Shown here piece after piece: positions 1 to 10,636 of a DNA stretch of 52,950 nucleotides. Where the stretch lies: NCBI GenBank assembly GCA_002811645.1, contig PDIP01000043.1:9900-62849 (forward strand). Direction: 5' to 3'. The notes under the pieces are model-generated. The model did not search any database and had not been told where the DNA came from. It saw nothing but the letters and a program-made list of their open reading frames with translations. The stretch's first letter is position 1, and each line of letters opens with the position of its first letter. This DNA is from Corallochytrium limacisporum. Its lineage: Eukaryota; Opisthokonta. The position numbers were made by a program, and so were the translations under genes.

Positions 1-3000
1 CCTCCCCACCCCTTCCTCCTCTCTTCCCCGGCGGTTTTATTCCACTCATCTTTCCCTCTTTCAGATCGATTATAGCAAATGAATATCGTCGCCACCGAAT
101 CCCATGTCAACCACCCGGGACATTTGGATGCAAGCAAGTGCCGAAGCGGTGAAGGCGTTTGCTCCCGGCGGAGAGGAAATCTCGCATGTTGGCTGATCGA
201 CCATTTATGAGTATCATACTTCCCATGTTTGGAAAGATGTTGTTGCCACTTCCATTCAGACTCTTCCTGTGTGTTGCTGAAACTGACACACCTCCCAAAG
301 CTGTGGATCGACAATGACAGCCAGAATCGCTTGCGGTCGACCGTCTTCCTTACGCTCTCCGTCAGGGGCCACTCTCGCTACCTCTCGGGTGCCGTACATA
401 CATTATGGATCCGGGAGTCTATTTCATGATCATCTTGTGGACTCCAGCCAAACTAGGTACGTGGTACCATCGTGCCCACCATGGGACTAGATCCGGGAGG
501 TGGAGCTCTGTACCCCCACCGGAATGTCCTGCGAAGTCGGATCATCTCTGACATTATTTTACACTTCCGACTCGCAAAGCCAATTCCCATGCCTTGCAAA
601 AGAGGGCTACATTACAACGATCGCAAATCTGCAGCGGCAAGAGGGCCAAGAGCACTACTCTGTAGAATACCATTAAAAAACCATACCAGCTCCATGCCGA
701 AGGAATTGTTGACCAATCTACCCAGTCCTCACTCACGTCTGTCAGTGGTCCTACAGGTTTGTTGTAACACGTGTTCCGAAATCGATGTGGAATCGAATTG
801 AAGTGAGTGTCTTTTCCAAATCTTGTCTCTTCAAAAAGGAAGAATGGAGATAGAGCGCACACGATTCCACCTTACACCCTTCCGTATAGAGTGATCAAAG
901 TTGGTCGCTGTACAGCATTGAGTAGTGGGTCTCTGTGCGAACCTCAATTCGCTCACCGCCATCCTACGGAAAATTGCGCGGGGTACAACATGCGAACTGG
1001 GATGTCTGGGACTTGTTTGTGCGCAACAGAAATTCAGGGATGGAAATGCTGAGGAATTTGAATATCAGCATACGAAGGACCGCGCCTATTTCTACATCAA
1101 TAAGAGATCTCGGCATCCACGATTTCGACTAGGAACTCCGTTTCGCACTTTGCTGGTCACAGCGCAACAATAAAAAACCACGGGCAGAGTCGTGCATCAA
1201 AGGGCGCGATTGAACGAGCAGAGGCGCGGGAACAAGTTTCTTTGTTCACCGACGGCTCAGTGTACCTTCAGATCGCGCAGAAACGCGGAGTGAGCCCGTG
1301 AGAATCGGTTGATTTGCGCGCGCCCGGCAAAAGGGCAAGGTGACCGTTGGCCGTTTACACTGTGCGTGTGCGTGTGTGTGTGTGTCTGAATGTGTTGGTA
1401 TCGACGCGAGGAACAAGCAATAGTTATCCAGAAAACTTGCAAACAGCTGGGCAGAAACCCTAAGCGCCCCGCCCCGGATCACGAAGACATGTGCCGGACG
1501 TAGAACCGGAGATCTAGGGCCGTTACAAGGTGCCATCCTGAAAGCGGCTAACCCCACTGACACAAGCGCTGGTCAGGTAGATCCCCTATGCCCCGTGCAG
1601 GCCCATTGGTCGGCTGGGCGAACGGTAAAGGGCACGTGCATCATTTCTGCGGCTACTAATGTTGTTAGGCTGGGCAGAAGTGCCTTCACAGATGAAGATA
1701 TAGTTACGTCGTGGGTGGTCCAATGGGTTTGGGCAGGTCTTGGCTGGCGCCGCTCGCTGCTTGACTTGCATACTTCAAGGCATCAATGTTTTTGGGTGTG
1801 ACACAATTGAACAGATCAGATCAAAGGGGGCCGCGCATCCCCTGGTGGACTGACTGCATTGAAACTGTCAGACCATGCTCAGTATTCAGTTTAAACTATA
1901 TTTAGTTTGTGCCCCGAACTTCTAACTAAAAATCGATGCCTCTGCTTCAGAGACTGAGAATAAATTACGAGGACTTGAATTGAGAAACCTTTGGCTACTC
2001 ACTGGGCATGCTAAAACCTGTTGGTGCTCTCCGGAGGAGCGGGCGCAACTTGAGTGTCTTCTTTGAGGCACCTGTACTATCGGCTGCATCACTCAATAAC
2101 CGGTTAATACTGACGCCGCAGCAAGTTGCAGCCGTTGATATCATGGCCAGCTGAGAGTGCACTCTGCAGACCCAAGAAATGAACTGCGGTGATACTCATT
2201 TCAGGTTTCGTTTCGCTTGGTGCGCAGGTATCAGCAGCGCTATCGCACAGCGGATTTCTCTGAGGACGGAGTGGACGGGAAACGAGCAGTAGGTCGTGGG
2301 TTACCGACCACAGCCCTCCATCCTTCAACGAGCATAGCGAATGGGAATACACGATGATGTACTCCAAGGTTTAACCACAGCATTGGCAAACAGATCTCTC
2401 GTTAGAGTAGCCAACTTTCCATGTCGGGATTCGGTGTCAGTCAACGGCAGCATGGGGGATATGTCCGCTACCAAGCATCATATCAAGTATCAACAGCCTC
2501 AGGAAATGTTTTATCGAAACGCGACCCGTTAAGGCCGGCTTTCTTAGAAGGTGACATAGGTTGAGAAGATTGGGTGCTGCAGAAGGGGTCGACATTCCCA
2601 TCAACCAGCGCAATACCTCTCACTACAGAGTCTAGCAAACGAAGAAAACCATAGTAAGCAGCAGCAACTGCGCGCCTATGAAGTCGGGGCGTATCGGGAG
2701 ACAAACTCATTACTAGCTCTCGTGCCACACAACCTTTTCGATGCCACCCTGTGCTAGTGACATTCTCTCACACATGAGGCACTCGTTGGAATTCCTCTAA
2801 TTGTTTGTTTGCGTTTCTGCTTTAATTTCTAATGCGGTTTCCACTCTTATGTAGCATATTATGTACCTGTTGGTGACGAAGAATACGAATTCCAGGCTCT
2901 CTCCCGCACACAGAATCATACTCGGCAGCGCAGCCCCTCTCGTGTCTGAATTCAGGCTGGATCGGTCCAAGCCAATCTCATTACTAACTCTTGACCTTTG

Positions 3001-3590
3001 GACCCAGTTCCATGAAATTCATCCCTCCCCCCCCCGGGGGGGGGGGGGGAGTGGAGAAAACTTCAAACCTTGGTGGCTGCGGCTAGACAAATTCTTTACA
3101 CCTCTCCGACCCCTGACTTATTTTCGTGTTTCACTTATATTCCCTCTATTTTTTCCCGTGGCATATTTTATCCCTTTATCTTGGTGGTTACTCTGCGCAA
3201 CTATATCTTCCCGCTGCGCGCAGCGCGCGTGTCTCCCTGGGCCGGAGGGAAGGAGGAGGGGGTCGGTTGCGTACAAATGCGACGAAGCGAGGAGCTGGCG
3301 GGCGCGAATGGGGGCAGGTCACTGTTTCCTGGAGGAAGGCATGAAGACATTGTGGCAGGAAGCTGGCACACGTGGATGCAAATTGTGTGTGGATGTATGC
3401 ATCTGGAGCAAAGGTACTGAAGACTAGCCGGTCTGGTTGCCGTCGCATGCCGCACAGCGAAGTAGCTACCGTTGCACCACATCGCGACCCACGGCCCTGT
3501 AAACTAGTTCACCGCGAAGCTACCCCTTATGGGAACAGTGTAACTTACGAACAGCAATTAGGAGAGGAATCCAAATTAACATCGTACACT
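1..3590. other. Intergenic region, no convincing gene
   Basis: Only short open frames on both strands are present, overlapping each other and lacking recognisable domains. The first 2.8 kb has balanced composition, unlike the G/C-run-rich DNA closer to the acyltransferase, and could be decayed sequence, but no remnant could be named. A GT-rich stretch lies near 1364-1386. A C9G14 run lies at 3027-3049, about 540 bases before the acyltransferase start, followed by pyrimidine-rich sequence to about 3190. Confidence 0.6.
3027..3049. repeat. C9G14 palindromic run
   Basis: Nine C are followed directly by fourteen G. It lies upstream of the acyltransferase gene and is one of a family of C-then-G runs in this window. 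Confidence 0.85.
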
Positions 3591-4505
3591 ATGTCGGCAC
3601 GCAAGGGAGCTGGTAGCCCTCTACGATCCAATGCCCCAGAGGCAATCACGGAGAACTTTGAGACAGTTCCAGCAAACATCAGTCATCCCATCGTACCCAT
3701 CTGGCAGAGGCCCCTGCAGGCCTACTGGGCTATCTGCTTGGGTATCGGATTCGTTCTGTCTGCCTTCCTTAGTTCCATTCCTCAGTACGTTCCCTTTGTG
3801 CCCCAAAGGCGACGCAATGAGATTAGCACCGGAATCATTGGTTGGGTCTGGTACGTTTTCCTCGTGCTTTCGACACCCTGGCTGAAGATCCAGCAGGTCG
3901 GTCAGGGTTTCCGGGACTTGCCTCCCGGTGCATACGGCATTGCAAACCATAGCAGCAGGAGCGATGCTCTGATCTGGGCTTCCATATGTCCCACTGACAT
4001 CCTCTCCAACACCCGCACTCTCATGAAGGCGTCTCTCTTCAATGTCCCGGCCTTCGGCACTCTTTGCAGGAACATCGGCCATTTCCCGGTGTATTTCCTG
4101 AAGGATTCGGAAGGATCTTTCACGGTTGATCGCGTCAAACAAGCCAAGGTCATGGCCGATGTTAAAGAACATATCGCACTGGGCGGACGCCTGACATTCT
4201 TCCCGGAGGGACAGCTGAACCCTAAACCGCGCCAGTTACAGACATTCCGCCGGGGCAGTTTCAACGTGGCCATTGAGAATAAGATGCCCGTGTGGGGCTA
4301 CGCTATCGTCAACTGCGAGAGCTTCTGGCCCCTTGACCAGACTGTCGGAGGGTTGCCGGCGACAGTCTATTACACGGCTTTCGAAGTTTGCTCGGACGCC
4401 AGCCAACACACTGTGGCGGAGCTCCTGACCATGGCGGAGACAAAGATGCAGCAGGCTGTCAATGAACTGTACGAGTATGTTGACGGGAAGAAGAAAATTG
4501 AATGA
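3591..4505 (+). CDS. Lysophospholipid acyltransferase (PlsC/LPLAT family), membrane bound
   Basis: A 304-residue protein of the glycerolipid acyltransferase family, which transfers an acyl chain from acyl-CoA to a lysophospholipid or related acceptor. The catalytic HX4D motif is NHSSRSD at residues 119-125, and the acceptor-side motif appears as FPEGQ at 204-208, where the family usually has EGT or a similar triplet. Hydrophobic segments at about 43-62 and 81-99 suggest membrane anchoring before the catalytic domain. The protein ends KKKIE, which satisfies the KKXX dilysine rule for ER retrieval, so an ER site is inferred. The frame is open upstream to 3372, but that extension looks non-coding; the ATG at 3591 precedes the first conserved-looking sequence. 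It converges on the methyltransferase 92 bp downstream. Substrate is not determinable; LPAAT and LPCAT-like are both possible. Confidence 0.85.
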   Translation: MSARKGAGSPLRSNAPEAITENFETVPANISHPIVPIWQRPLQAYWAICLGIGFVLSAFLSSIPQYVPFVPQRRRNEISTGIIGWVWYVFLVLSTPWLKIQQVGQGFRDLPPGAYGIANHSSRSDALIWASICPTDILSNTRTLMKASLFNVPAFGTLCRNIGHFPVYFLKDSEGSFTVDRVKQAKVMADVKEHIALGGRLTFFPEGQLNPKPRQLQTFRRGSFNVAIENKMPVWGYAIVNCESFWPLDQTVGGLPATVYYTAFEVCSDASQHTVAELLTMAETKMQQAVNELYEYVDGKKKIE

Positions 4506-4597
4506 GACACATCACCACATAAAACAAAACTCTAATTACATCGACACATAACATCACAGGTTCTTTCGGTATTCATTACATGGAAAATGACCCCCTC

Positions 4598-5503
4598 CTA
4601 CAGGACGGCATCGACCACCAGCAACTTGTTCACGGAAACCAATCGGTCCCCTTTGATACAGTTTTGATGGAAGTTCGCCCGGAAGTAGTCAATATAGTCG
4701 TTCAAGAATTCATCGCGGTAGTCGTCCGGCACCACACTGATCCAAGGCCACCAACCACTGACCAGTCGCGTTCGTAGCCCGTCATTGCCTTCGTGGTGTA
4801 CGAAGTGCTCTTCAATGGTACAATGTTCAATCTTTGAAAATCCAGCCTCCAGTAAGTACTTGTTCCAATCTTCGGCCGGATAGAAGTGGAACGGATTCTT
4901 GAAGTCTTTGAAGTACTTGGCCCACCTTTCGCTTGTAATAACGAGCTCAAAATTGGCAAGGAGTTCAGGCATACTGCCTTCTCCGTGGGCGAAAATGTTT
5001 ATCCGACCTCCCTTATTCAACACTCTTGCAAAGTTTTCGACAACGTGCTCATGGTTCGGGTGCCAGTGTAGGCAATTATACGAAGTTATCAGGTCAAACT
5101 TCTGGTCCAGAGTCGGGACGTCGTCCACTGCCAGTCTCTTGAACTCACAATTCGGAGCGGCGTACTTCTTCGATGCAAAGTCCACAAGCTCTGCGCTATG
5201 CTCGATGCCCAGGGTCTTCCCACCGTCTGCGCTGAGTGAGTCTGCTATCATCCGTGTCAACTCACCGTCCCCAGACCCGACATCGAGCACAGTCAGACTA
5301 CGGTTTGGGCTCACGTTCTCCAAGTATCCCAACCTCTCCATGAACCACGACCGTTGGGGCCCTTTGTCATAGTTATAATGATTTTCAGGTACATGCTCGA
5401 CACTACGGAAAGTCACAGGGTTGGTGACGATTGTACGCACCCACTGCCGGGTGGGCTGCTGGTGCCACAGCTTCCGAAGGGTGAATGCCACTGCTCCTGC
5501 CAT
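4598..5503 (-). CDS. SAM-dependent methyltransferase, JHAMT/type-11-like
   Basis: A 301-residue class I methyltransferase. The glycine-rich SAM motif VLDVGSGDG is at residues 72-80 and an acidic ribose-binding position follows at E101. The FDLITSYNCLHW segment at about 136-147 is typical of methyltransferase type 11 proteins and resembles juvenile-hormone-acid-methyltransferase-like relatives; the C-terminal half also follows that pattern. The first 25 residues are rich in R, Q, A and hydroxyl residues with few acids and could be a mitochondrial presequence (inference). The frame extends nine codons further upstream only through a GTG, so the ATG at 5503 is taken as the start. Substrate cannot be told. 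It is convergent with the acyltransferase and divergent from the SLC25 gene across about 1.9 kb. Confidence 0.82.
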   Translation of the reverse strand: MAGAVAFTLRKLWHQQPTRQWVRTIVTNPVTFRSVEHVPENHYNYDKGPQRSWFMERLGYLENVSPNRSLTVLDVGSGDGELTRMIADSLSADGGKTLGIEHSAELVDFASKKYAAPNCEFKRLAVDDVPTLDQKFDLITSYNCLHWHPNHEHVVENFARVLNKGGRINIFAHGEGSMPELLANFELVITSERWAKYFKDFKNPFHFYPAEDWNKYLLEAGFSKIEHCTIEEHFVHHEGNDGLRTRLVSGWWPWISVVPDDYRDEFLNDYIDYFRANFHQNCIKGDRLVSVNKLLVVDAVL

Positions 5504-6389
5504 TGATTTCCGTCCCAAAGAAGGTTCCACCCAATTCTAACTTACTTTGGATCCAAAGCTAGAGATCGCACTCTCATCCAGTGTACTGAGGATGACACAT
5601 CCGTGACCATCTCGTATACCTACATAGCCATCTCTTTGGGGTGAATCGGCTGTAACGCTTCTCTCAAAGCTGCGCAATGGGGGCCCCAAGACCTCCCACC
5701 CGTTCTGCGGAGAATTCGAGAGTGAACGAGGGAGTTTTTAGTGGCCTCTCCGGATGACAGATGAGACCGTTGGGAAGGGGCAAAGGGAATATTAAGAATT
5801 GCCAATGAGCCGGATGCGCAAGCACAAATGTTGTTTTCCTACGAGTCCGTACGCACTTAAATTACCTCAGCCATCAAGACAGTGCAGGCTACCTTGCGAG
5901 CTCAAGAGTCGGGTTTGTTGCCTTTGGAGTACTACGTCCAACGTACGCGCATGGTACAGGCTTATGAAACTTTCTTGATATTTGCTGCTACCATCATCCA
6001 AGAGCATCCTGTAGAGGACGATCTCTACGAAACCTGTATCGATGGTATCCCATGGATGTGATAGGAACATGCATGTGCCGGCTGGTACAACCAATGTGGG
6101 TGTTGCAATGATTGGAAGTAGAAAAGTTAACGAGACCGTGATCCCCGACCGTTGATTTGCCCGTGATGGGCAGACTAAACTGCTCTGTGCGTATTTGCAA
6201 AAACGCCAACACATAGTATTTGTTAGTCAGCGGGACCGTAAACTAGTACAATATGTGCCATTGTAGGAGGTAATCTGAAACTGAACCACAGTGAGCTCAC
6301 ACACTATTTAGGTCAGCAAGCTTTGTGCAGCAAGGACAGTTGGCACATCAGATTGCTGGGGTCCGGCTGATGTGTGACGCTGTATTGTA

Positions 6390-6430
6390 AGTGAGTAAGT
6401 GAGTGAGAGAATGAGTGAGTGAGTGAGTGT
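6390..6430. repeat. GTGA tetranucleotide microsatellite
   Basis: Imperfect tandem GAGT/GTGA units with a few interruptions. Confidence 0.8.
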
Positions 6431-6940
6431 GCAGGCCGGCAGTCAGCATGTTCCCTTCGTCGTCGCCTTCGCGGGCGAAAGGATTAACCTCCCTTCCTCT
6501 CCATGCTCCCTCCCCGGCCCCCGGGAACTTTGTTTTTAGGTCTCGCCGTGCACTCGCGGACCCGGTAGTGAATGTACTACCAGTGCACTTCCTTCCTCAC
6601 AGCTCTGTCCTCCCTGTGCGCCTACTGGACAGGCGACAGAATTGGTACAGGATTTTCATAGTAAATGTAAGGCTATCGGGGACCCCGAGGAGAGGAAACC
6701 CACAAAAATATTTCCTCTTTCTTTCGACCAGAACGTGAGCACCTGCACCCGCCACCCGAGTCAGACTACTCCTGACACAGATCCGCATAAATATGAAATC
6801 GGTATATCAAAATATTAACAAAAGCTAATATATATAATTTATATGTATTACCTTATCACCTATTTAAAGATTCCGGATACAATATATTTGAAAATCGGTC
6901 TGGGGAGGGGTTGGGTTTGGTTGAGTAGAACGGACCACCG

Positions 6941-6962
6941 GCCCCCCCTCCCGGGGGGCGGG
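6941..6962. repeat. C-run/G-run palindrome
   Basis: GC7TC3 is followed by G6CG3, an interrupted member of the C-then-G run family, in the divergent promoter region 480 bp upstream of the SLC25 start. Confidence 0.75.
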
Positions 6963-7441
6963 AAGGGAGTTAAGCGCGCACCATAGCGGGCGGACCCGAC
7001 CTGCTTCCTATATGATACTCTTTTTGCCTTCGCTTCTCGCTTCGACTGCCGCGTATCCTATGCGAACGCCCCCCACTGTTATGGTCGTTTGGGTCTCACA
7101 GAGGAAGGAGGGGAGCGGCGAGGAGTGGGTTTCTCTTGCCTACTGCTGCATTGCCTCTGTGAACAACTTGGTACCTGGGGACGAACATTTGGTTTTTTGG
7201 GCTCTATTTTGCTATTTGAAAGGATCAAATGGCTTCCAGGTCATTTCTAAAACAAGGTAGAACTTACTTTGTGACCTTTTGGTGGAGAAATACACTTGTC
7301 CTTTGTGCCCCAAACAAGGTTCTCGTTGGAGCATCCGCAGACCAGGTCAAAGGCCGTAAAGGAGAAAACAACTGCGATTGTTTAGAACTTGTGAACATGT
7401 AGATTAGCGGGTTTTTATTGTGATAATAGACAGAAAATGTG

Positions 7442-8767
7442 ATGGTTGATACAACTAGAATGACGGAGGTAGACCGTGTGCAAAGCACGGTCGACCATCA
7501 CGCGGATGGCGCGACTACATCCTCGTCATGGTTGTTCAACCCATTCAGACCCGGGGCACTGTGGGGATCAGGAGAGAAAAGTAAACTCAGTCGTTACTTG
7601 CAGGAGATTGAGTGTGAAATTGGCAAGGACTTTGAAACATTAGAGAAAGAATACGAAGCGGAAGACAAGGCCTTAGCCGAGCGACTGCAGCTCTACAGTG
7701 ACTACGCACGGCACCTTGAGGAGGATTTGGAACGAGAATTTACCGAAGAAAAGGCTCTTCTCCAGCGACGGCTCCAGGAAGCAGACGCAGCATTGCGGGA
7801 ACGATTAAGTACACACCATCTGCAGAGCGATAAACACTCGCATTTGAACGTCAATTGGCGCGTACATGTTATTTCCGGTGCTGCAGCCGGTACCATCACT
7901 GCGATAGCGACGAGTCCATTGGACGTGGTCAAGACACGGCTACAGATTACAAATCATCCGTCCATTGCACAGGACGGCCAGCAGGGCATCAAGGTAGTAA
8001 AGACCTTGCGGGATATTCTAAAGAACGAAGGCATCCGAGGATGGTACCGCGGGCTGGGACCTACCCTTATGGGACTGCTACCGAACTGGGCTATATACTT
8101 CCCTGCCTATGAAGAGTACAAGGCATACACCCATGATATTACGGGACTGCCCATAAGTTCACCATTCGTACACATTACGGCAGCCATGGGAGCAGGCATC
8201 ACATGTGCGATTGCCACGAACCCTCTGTGGGTGGTGAAGACTAGGATGATGACCCAGCACGCGGCATCGGCGCATCAGTACGAGCATACTGCACACGCCT
8301 TTGCCACAATCTTACGCACGGAAGGCATAGCTGGTCTTTACCGTGGCCTGACACCATCACTATTGGGTGTCGGTCATGTGGCAATTCAGTTCCCGGCATA
8401 CGAGCAAATGAAAGAACTCCTGAGGGATCCAAGTCGACCGGAACCACAAGGGTTGACAAAAATTGACATTGTCATTGCGGCCGCGGTGAGTAAGGTCGTC
8501 GCCAGCACACTGTGGTACCCGCACGAGGTGGTGCGCACGCGCATGCAGAACCAGACAGAGACTCCTCTCAAGTACAAGAACCTGTTGCAAACGGCAAGAT
8601 TGATTCTGCACGAGGAAGGATTCCAGGCATTTTACCGAGGCATGGGCACCAATCTGTTGCGTGTAACACCGGCTGGGGCTCTCACTTTCCTTTCATACGA
8701 GACCTTCCGCGACTACCTCACAAATAACCCTATTCCGGGCGTGACAATACCAAAGCCACGCGGATGA
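7442..8767 (+). CDS. Mitochondrial carrier (SLC25; pyrimidine nucleotide/NAD/folate-type) with N-terminal coiled coil
   Basis: A 441-residue protein. From about residue 138 it is a complete three-repeat mitochondrial carrier, with the signature helices PLDVVKTRLQ near 159, NPLWVVKTRMM near 260 and YPHEVVRTRMQ near 359. These spellings match the branch that carries pyrimidine nucleotides, NAD and folate (SLC25A32/33/36, yeast NDT/RIM2 types); the substrate within that branch is not resolved. About 130 residues precede the carrier, roughly 45-125 being highly charged and heptad-like (many E, K, R, L), predicted here as a coiled coil. Plain carriers of this kind are about 300-380 residues, so this extension is unusual. 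The ATG at 7442 has G at -3 and +4; a second ATG at 7460 would still include the coiled coil. It converges on the unknown gene 176 bp downstream. Confidence 0.88.
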   Translation: MVDTTRMTEVDRVQSTVDHHADGATTSSSWLFNPFRPGALWGSGEKSKLSRYLQEIECEIGKDFETLEKEYEAEDKALAERLQLYSDYARHLEEDLEREFTEEKALLQRRLQEADAALRERLSTHHLQSDKHSHLNVNWRVHVISGAAAGTITAIATSPLDVVKTRLQITNHPSIAQDGQQGIKVVKTLRDILKNEGIRGWYRGLGPTLMGLLPNWAIYFPAYEEYKAYTHDITGLPISSPFVHITAAMGAGITCAIATNPLWVVKTRMMTQHAASAHQYEHTAHAFATILRTEGIAGLYRGLTPSLLGVGHVAIQFPAYEQMKELLRDPSRPEPQGLTKIDIVIAAAVSKVVASTLWYPHEVVRTRMQNQTETPLKYKNLLQTARLILHEEGFQAFYRGMGTNLLRVTPAGALTFLSYETFRDYLTNNPIPGVTIPKPRG

Positions 8768-8943
8768 GACGCAGACAAACATGTCACCACATCATGTAAC
8801 ATAGCCATTTTCTACTTTTATTATGCCCTTAGCATCTTTTTTAATACACATCCATCGTCATCGAATGCATCGCTAGAATGTACTGTATGTGGAGGCCGTT
8901 CAGAGATGGGGAGTATTCTACAAACTTGACCACGCGCAATGTC

Positions 8944-9475
8944 TCAAACGTCGAGCTTGAGGTTAACAAGTGCAAATTTTACGTCCTTCTTGCCATGCAG
9001 CCCAGAATAGATTGTGACCTTGTGTACCGGACTTGACCCAGAATCCGTGACAGTCTGTGTACCGTATCCTTTGCCTTCCCAGACCTGAGTCTCAGTGTTC
9101 TTGCGGAAATGAGATTGCATGGTCTGCGTGCTGTGGGTGGCACACTTGCGCAAATTAGCCAGCTTCAGAGCCTGACGACGCAGCTCCCATTCGTTCCAGG
9201 CGTACTTTGGATTGATGAACTTTACAATAGGGTGTAGTTCGGTCTGGATGCTCTGGTCATTCTTGAAGATTGCAGCCGCAGCACCGAGAGCTCGGCTGTC
9301 GGTTGTGGAACCACTGACAGTCCCTTCTGAGCTAGCAAGAGAGGCAAACTGGACAGGGACAGCGCTCGTGCTCTTTACTCCGCCCTTGAGTTCGTCAAGA
9401 GCTTCCGCCAAGTTACTGATCAATGTTGCGCTGTGTTGTCGAGATTCAAATTGTCAGCGCAAGCACGAGTTCATG
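8944..9475 (-). CDS. Unrecognised small protein, probably with a tiny first exon
   Basis: An open frame runs from a stop at 8944 up to about 9450 on the minus strand and encodes roughly 160 residues with coding-like composition: an alanine/serine-rich start, a middle with INPKYAWNEWELRRQ, and a hydrophobic end FALVNLKLDV. No family is recognised. The frame has no ATG at its start: going upstream it hits a stop just after a CTGAC branch-like sequence that is followed by a pyrimidine/A stretch and CACAG, a plausible 3' splice site. The only nearby ATG (9475-9473) would give a start MNS joined by a 37-base intron with donor GTGCTT. The intron is short and its donor weak, so the 5' end is uncertain. 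It is head-to-head with HAUS1, about 240 bp apart, and tail-to-tail with SLC25. Confidence 0.55.
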
Positions 9476-9565
9476 TGGGGGGGGAGAAGACCAGGGAGCG
9501 GTAGGAAGCCAACGGCCTATCGAAATATGATGAAATACACGAATCCCTGATTTATCTCTTTTTTT

Positions 9566-9576
9566 TTTTGGGCGCG
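9566..9576 (+). promoter_or_regulatory. E2F-like site upstream of HAUS1
   Basis: TTTTGGGCGCG resembles the E2F consensus TTTSSCGC with one mismatch and lies about 140 bp before the HAUS1 ATG, inside the short divergent promoter. By chance alone several such 8-mers are expected in 53 kb, so this is only suggestive. Confidence 0.25.
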
Positions 9577-9716
9577 AGAGTATTAGGACGTGCACGCAGT
9601 CGCGACAATGATGGGTTTCACAGCGGAGGCTACTTCGGAAGGAGTTCTTCGGGGACACGTTCTGGTCTTGTGGGCATAGTTTGCACAGTTTTTTCTCTTT
9701 GGCATTTGTGGTAGTC

Positions 9717-10484
9717 ATGCCAATTGCAGACGAGAAATCAGCGCAGGCCGCTCTTCAGTTGCCGAGGAATGAGGCAGATTTCCTCGAACGGTGTACTAAT
9801 GAGTATGAGCAATACTGTGCGCAGATCGAAAGACTGACGGGGTCACTGAAGAGACAAAAATTACGATTTGAAGACCAAGAGCAGTCTTTGACGGAATGGC
9901 TAGCTTCACTGGATATCAATCTTGATTCCTTCGACTACCCCACAAGAGAAAATGTTCAAGAGATATCTGCAGTGGCGACAGCGTTGAATGCAACGGACTG
10001 CACGGAAGGGTCAATCCTGCCATTACTTAGTGAGCTTACAATCGCGGGTGACCAGGTGGAGGAACACAGCGCTGAGTTACGTTCACAGCAAAGAGATATT
10101 GTTACACGGATCGAAATGCTCAAGGATTTTGGACAGGTTGTGGAGGCCGTTGAATGTCAGGTGAAAGCAGATCTAACCGCTCGCAAGGCAGCCTTAGAGA
10201 AAGACGGACAGTGGACCTCGTTCCTTCGGACCAAAGAACAGGAGTACAAACGAAATGCCCAGCAGTACGAGTTACACGTTGATCAACAGCACGAGGATCT
10301 AGTCTCATCATACAAGGATCTGCAGAAAAAGAAGGCACTGGTTGCCTCCAAGGAGCAGAGCCTTGCGAAATACCGCGATCTGCCACCTGACCTCACAGCA
10401 GCACGTATTCAACTGCAGGATGCCAAACGAGAATTAGCAGAAATGGATAGAAGAATTGCATTGCATCTTAATGACTATCAATAG
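9717..10484 (+). CDS. HAUS1-like augmin complex subunit
   Basis: A 255-residue, almost wholly coiled-coil protein. Its C-terminal end, with a YRDLPPDL...AKRELAEMD pattern, follows the last 40 residues of animal HAUS1 (Y-x-D-L-x-P, then an I/A-rich helix with AKREL), and the length agrees with HAUS1 (about 280). Augmin binds spindle microtubules and recruits gamma-tubulin to nucleate branches, so a spindle role is inferred. The frame is open a little upstream, but only through a TTG; ATG 9717 is chosen. Calls on coiled-coil proteins are easily confused with other kinetochore or spindle subunits; the C-terminal motif is the main support. It converges on ankyrin gene 1 at 152 bp. Confidence 0.55.
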   Translation: MPIADEKSAQAALQLPRNEADFLERCTNEYEQYCAQIERLTGSLKRQKLRFEDQEQSLTEWLASLDINLDSFDYPTRENVQEISAVATALNATDCTEGSILPLLSELTIAGDQVEEHSAELRSQQRDIVTRIEMLKDFGQVVEAVECQVKADLTARKAALEKDGQWTSFLRTKEQEYKRNAQQYELHVDQQHEDLVSSYKDLQKKKALVASKEQSLAKYRDLPPDLTAARIQLQDAKRELAEMDRRIALHLNDYQ

Positions 10485-10636
10485 CACGAATAAGCGTAAA
10501 CGAAGACTTCTAGATATTCTGATATACATGAATTTCAGTAGCCAGCGGCATGGAATGAGAATCCTCAAGTTCTGTCTTAGCATGGCTCGTTTTCGGGAGT
10601 GTGATTTCCTCTTTTTCAAATCGGCGTTCCCTTCAG

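Larger units (their letters stand above)
5504..7441. other. Divergent intergenic region between methyltransferase and SLC25 genes
   Basis: No convincing gene is seen. The region holds a (GTGA)n-type tetranucleotide array at about 6390-6430, a very AT-rich patch at about 6785-6900, and a C/G palindromic run at 6941-6962. Both flanking genes start away from it, so it should contain both promoters. Confidence 0.6.

Noticed and set aside
2483-2728. An 81-codon minus-strand frame with RLHRRAVAAAYYGFLRLL
   Set aside because: It looks somewhat protein-like, but it is short, has no family match, and nothing flanking supports it. It could be a decayed remnant.
3621-4172. A 183-codon minus-strand frame inside the acyltransferase gene
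   Set aside because: It is a shadow frame with no domain, while the plus strand has the catalytic motifs.
9446-9718. A 90-codon minus-strand frame with several cysteines (CKLC...CETHHCRDC) that could look like a zinc finger
   Set aside because: Its start overlaps the HAUS1 start codon on the other strand, and the second half is low complexity. No leader space remains for either gene if it were real.
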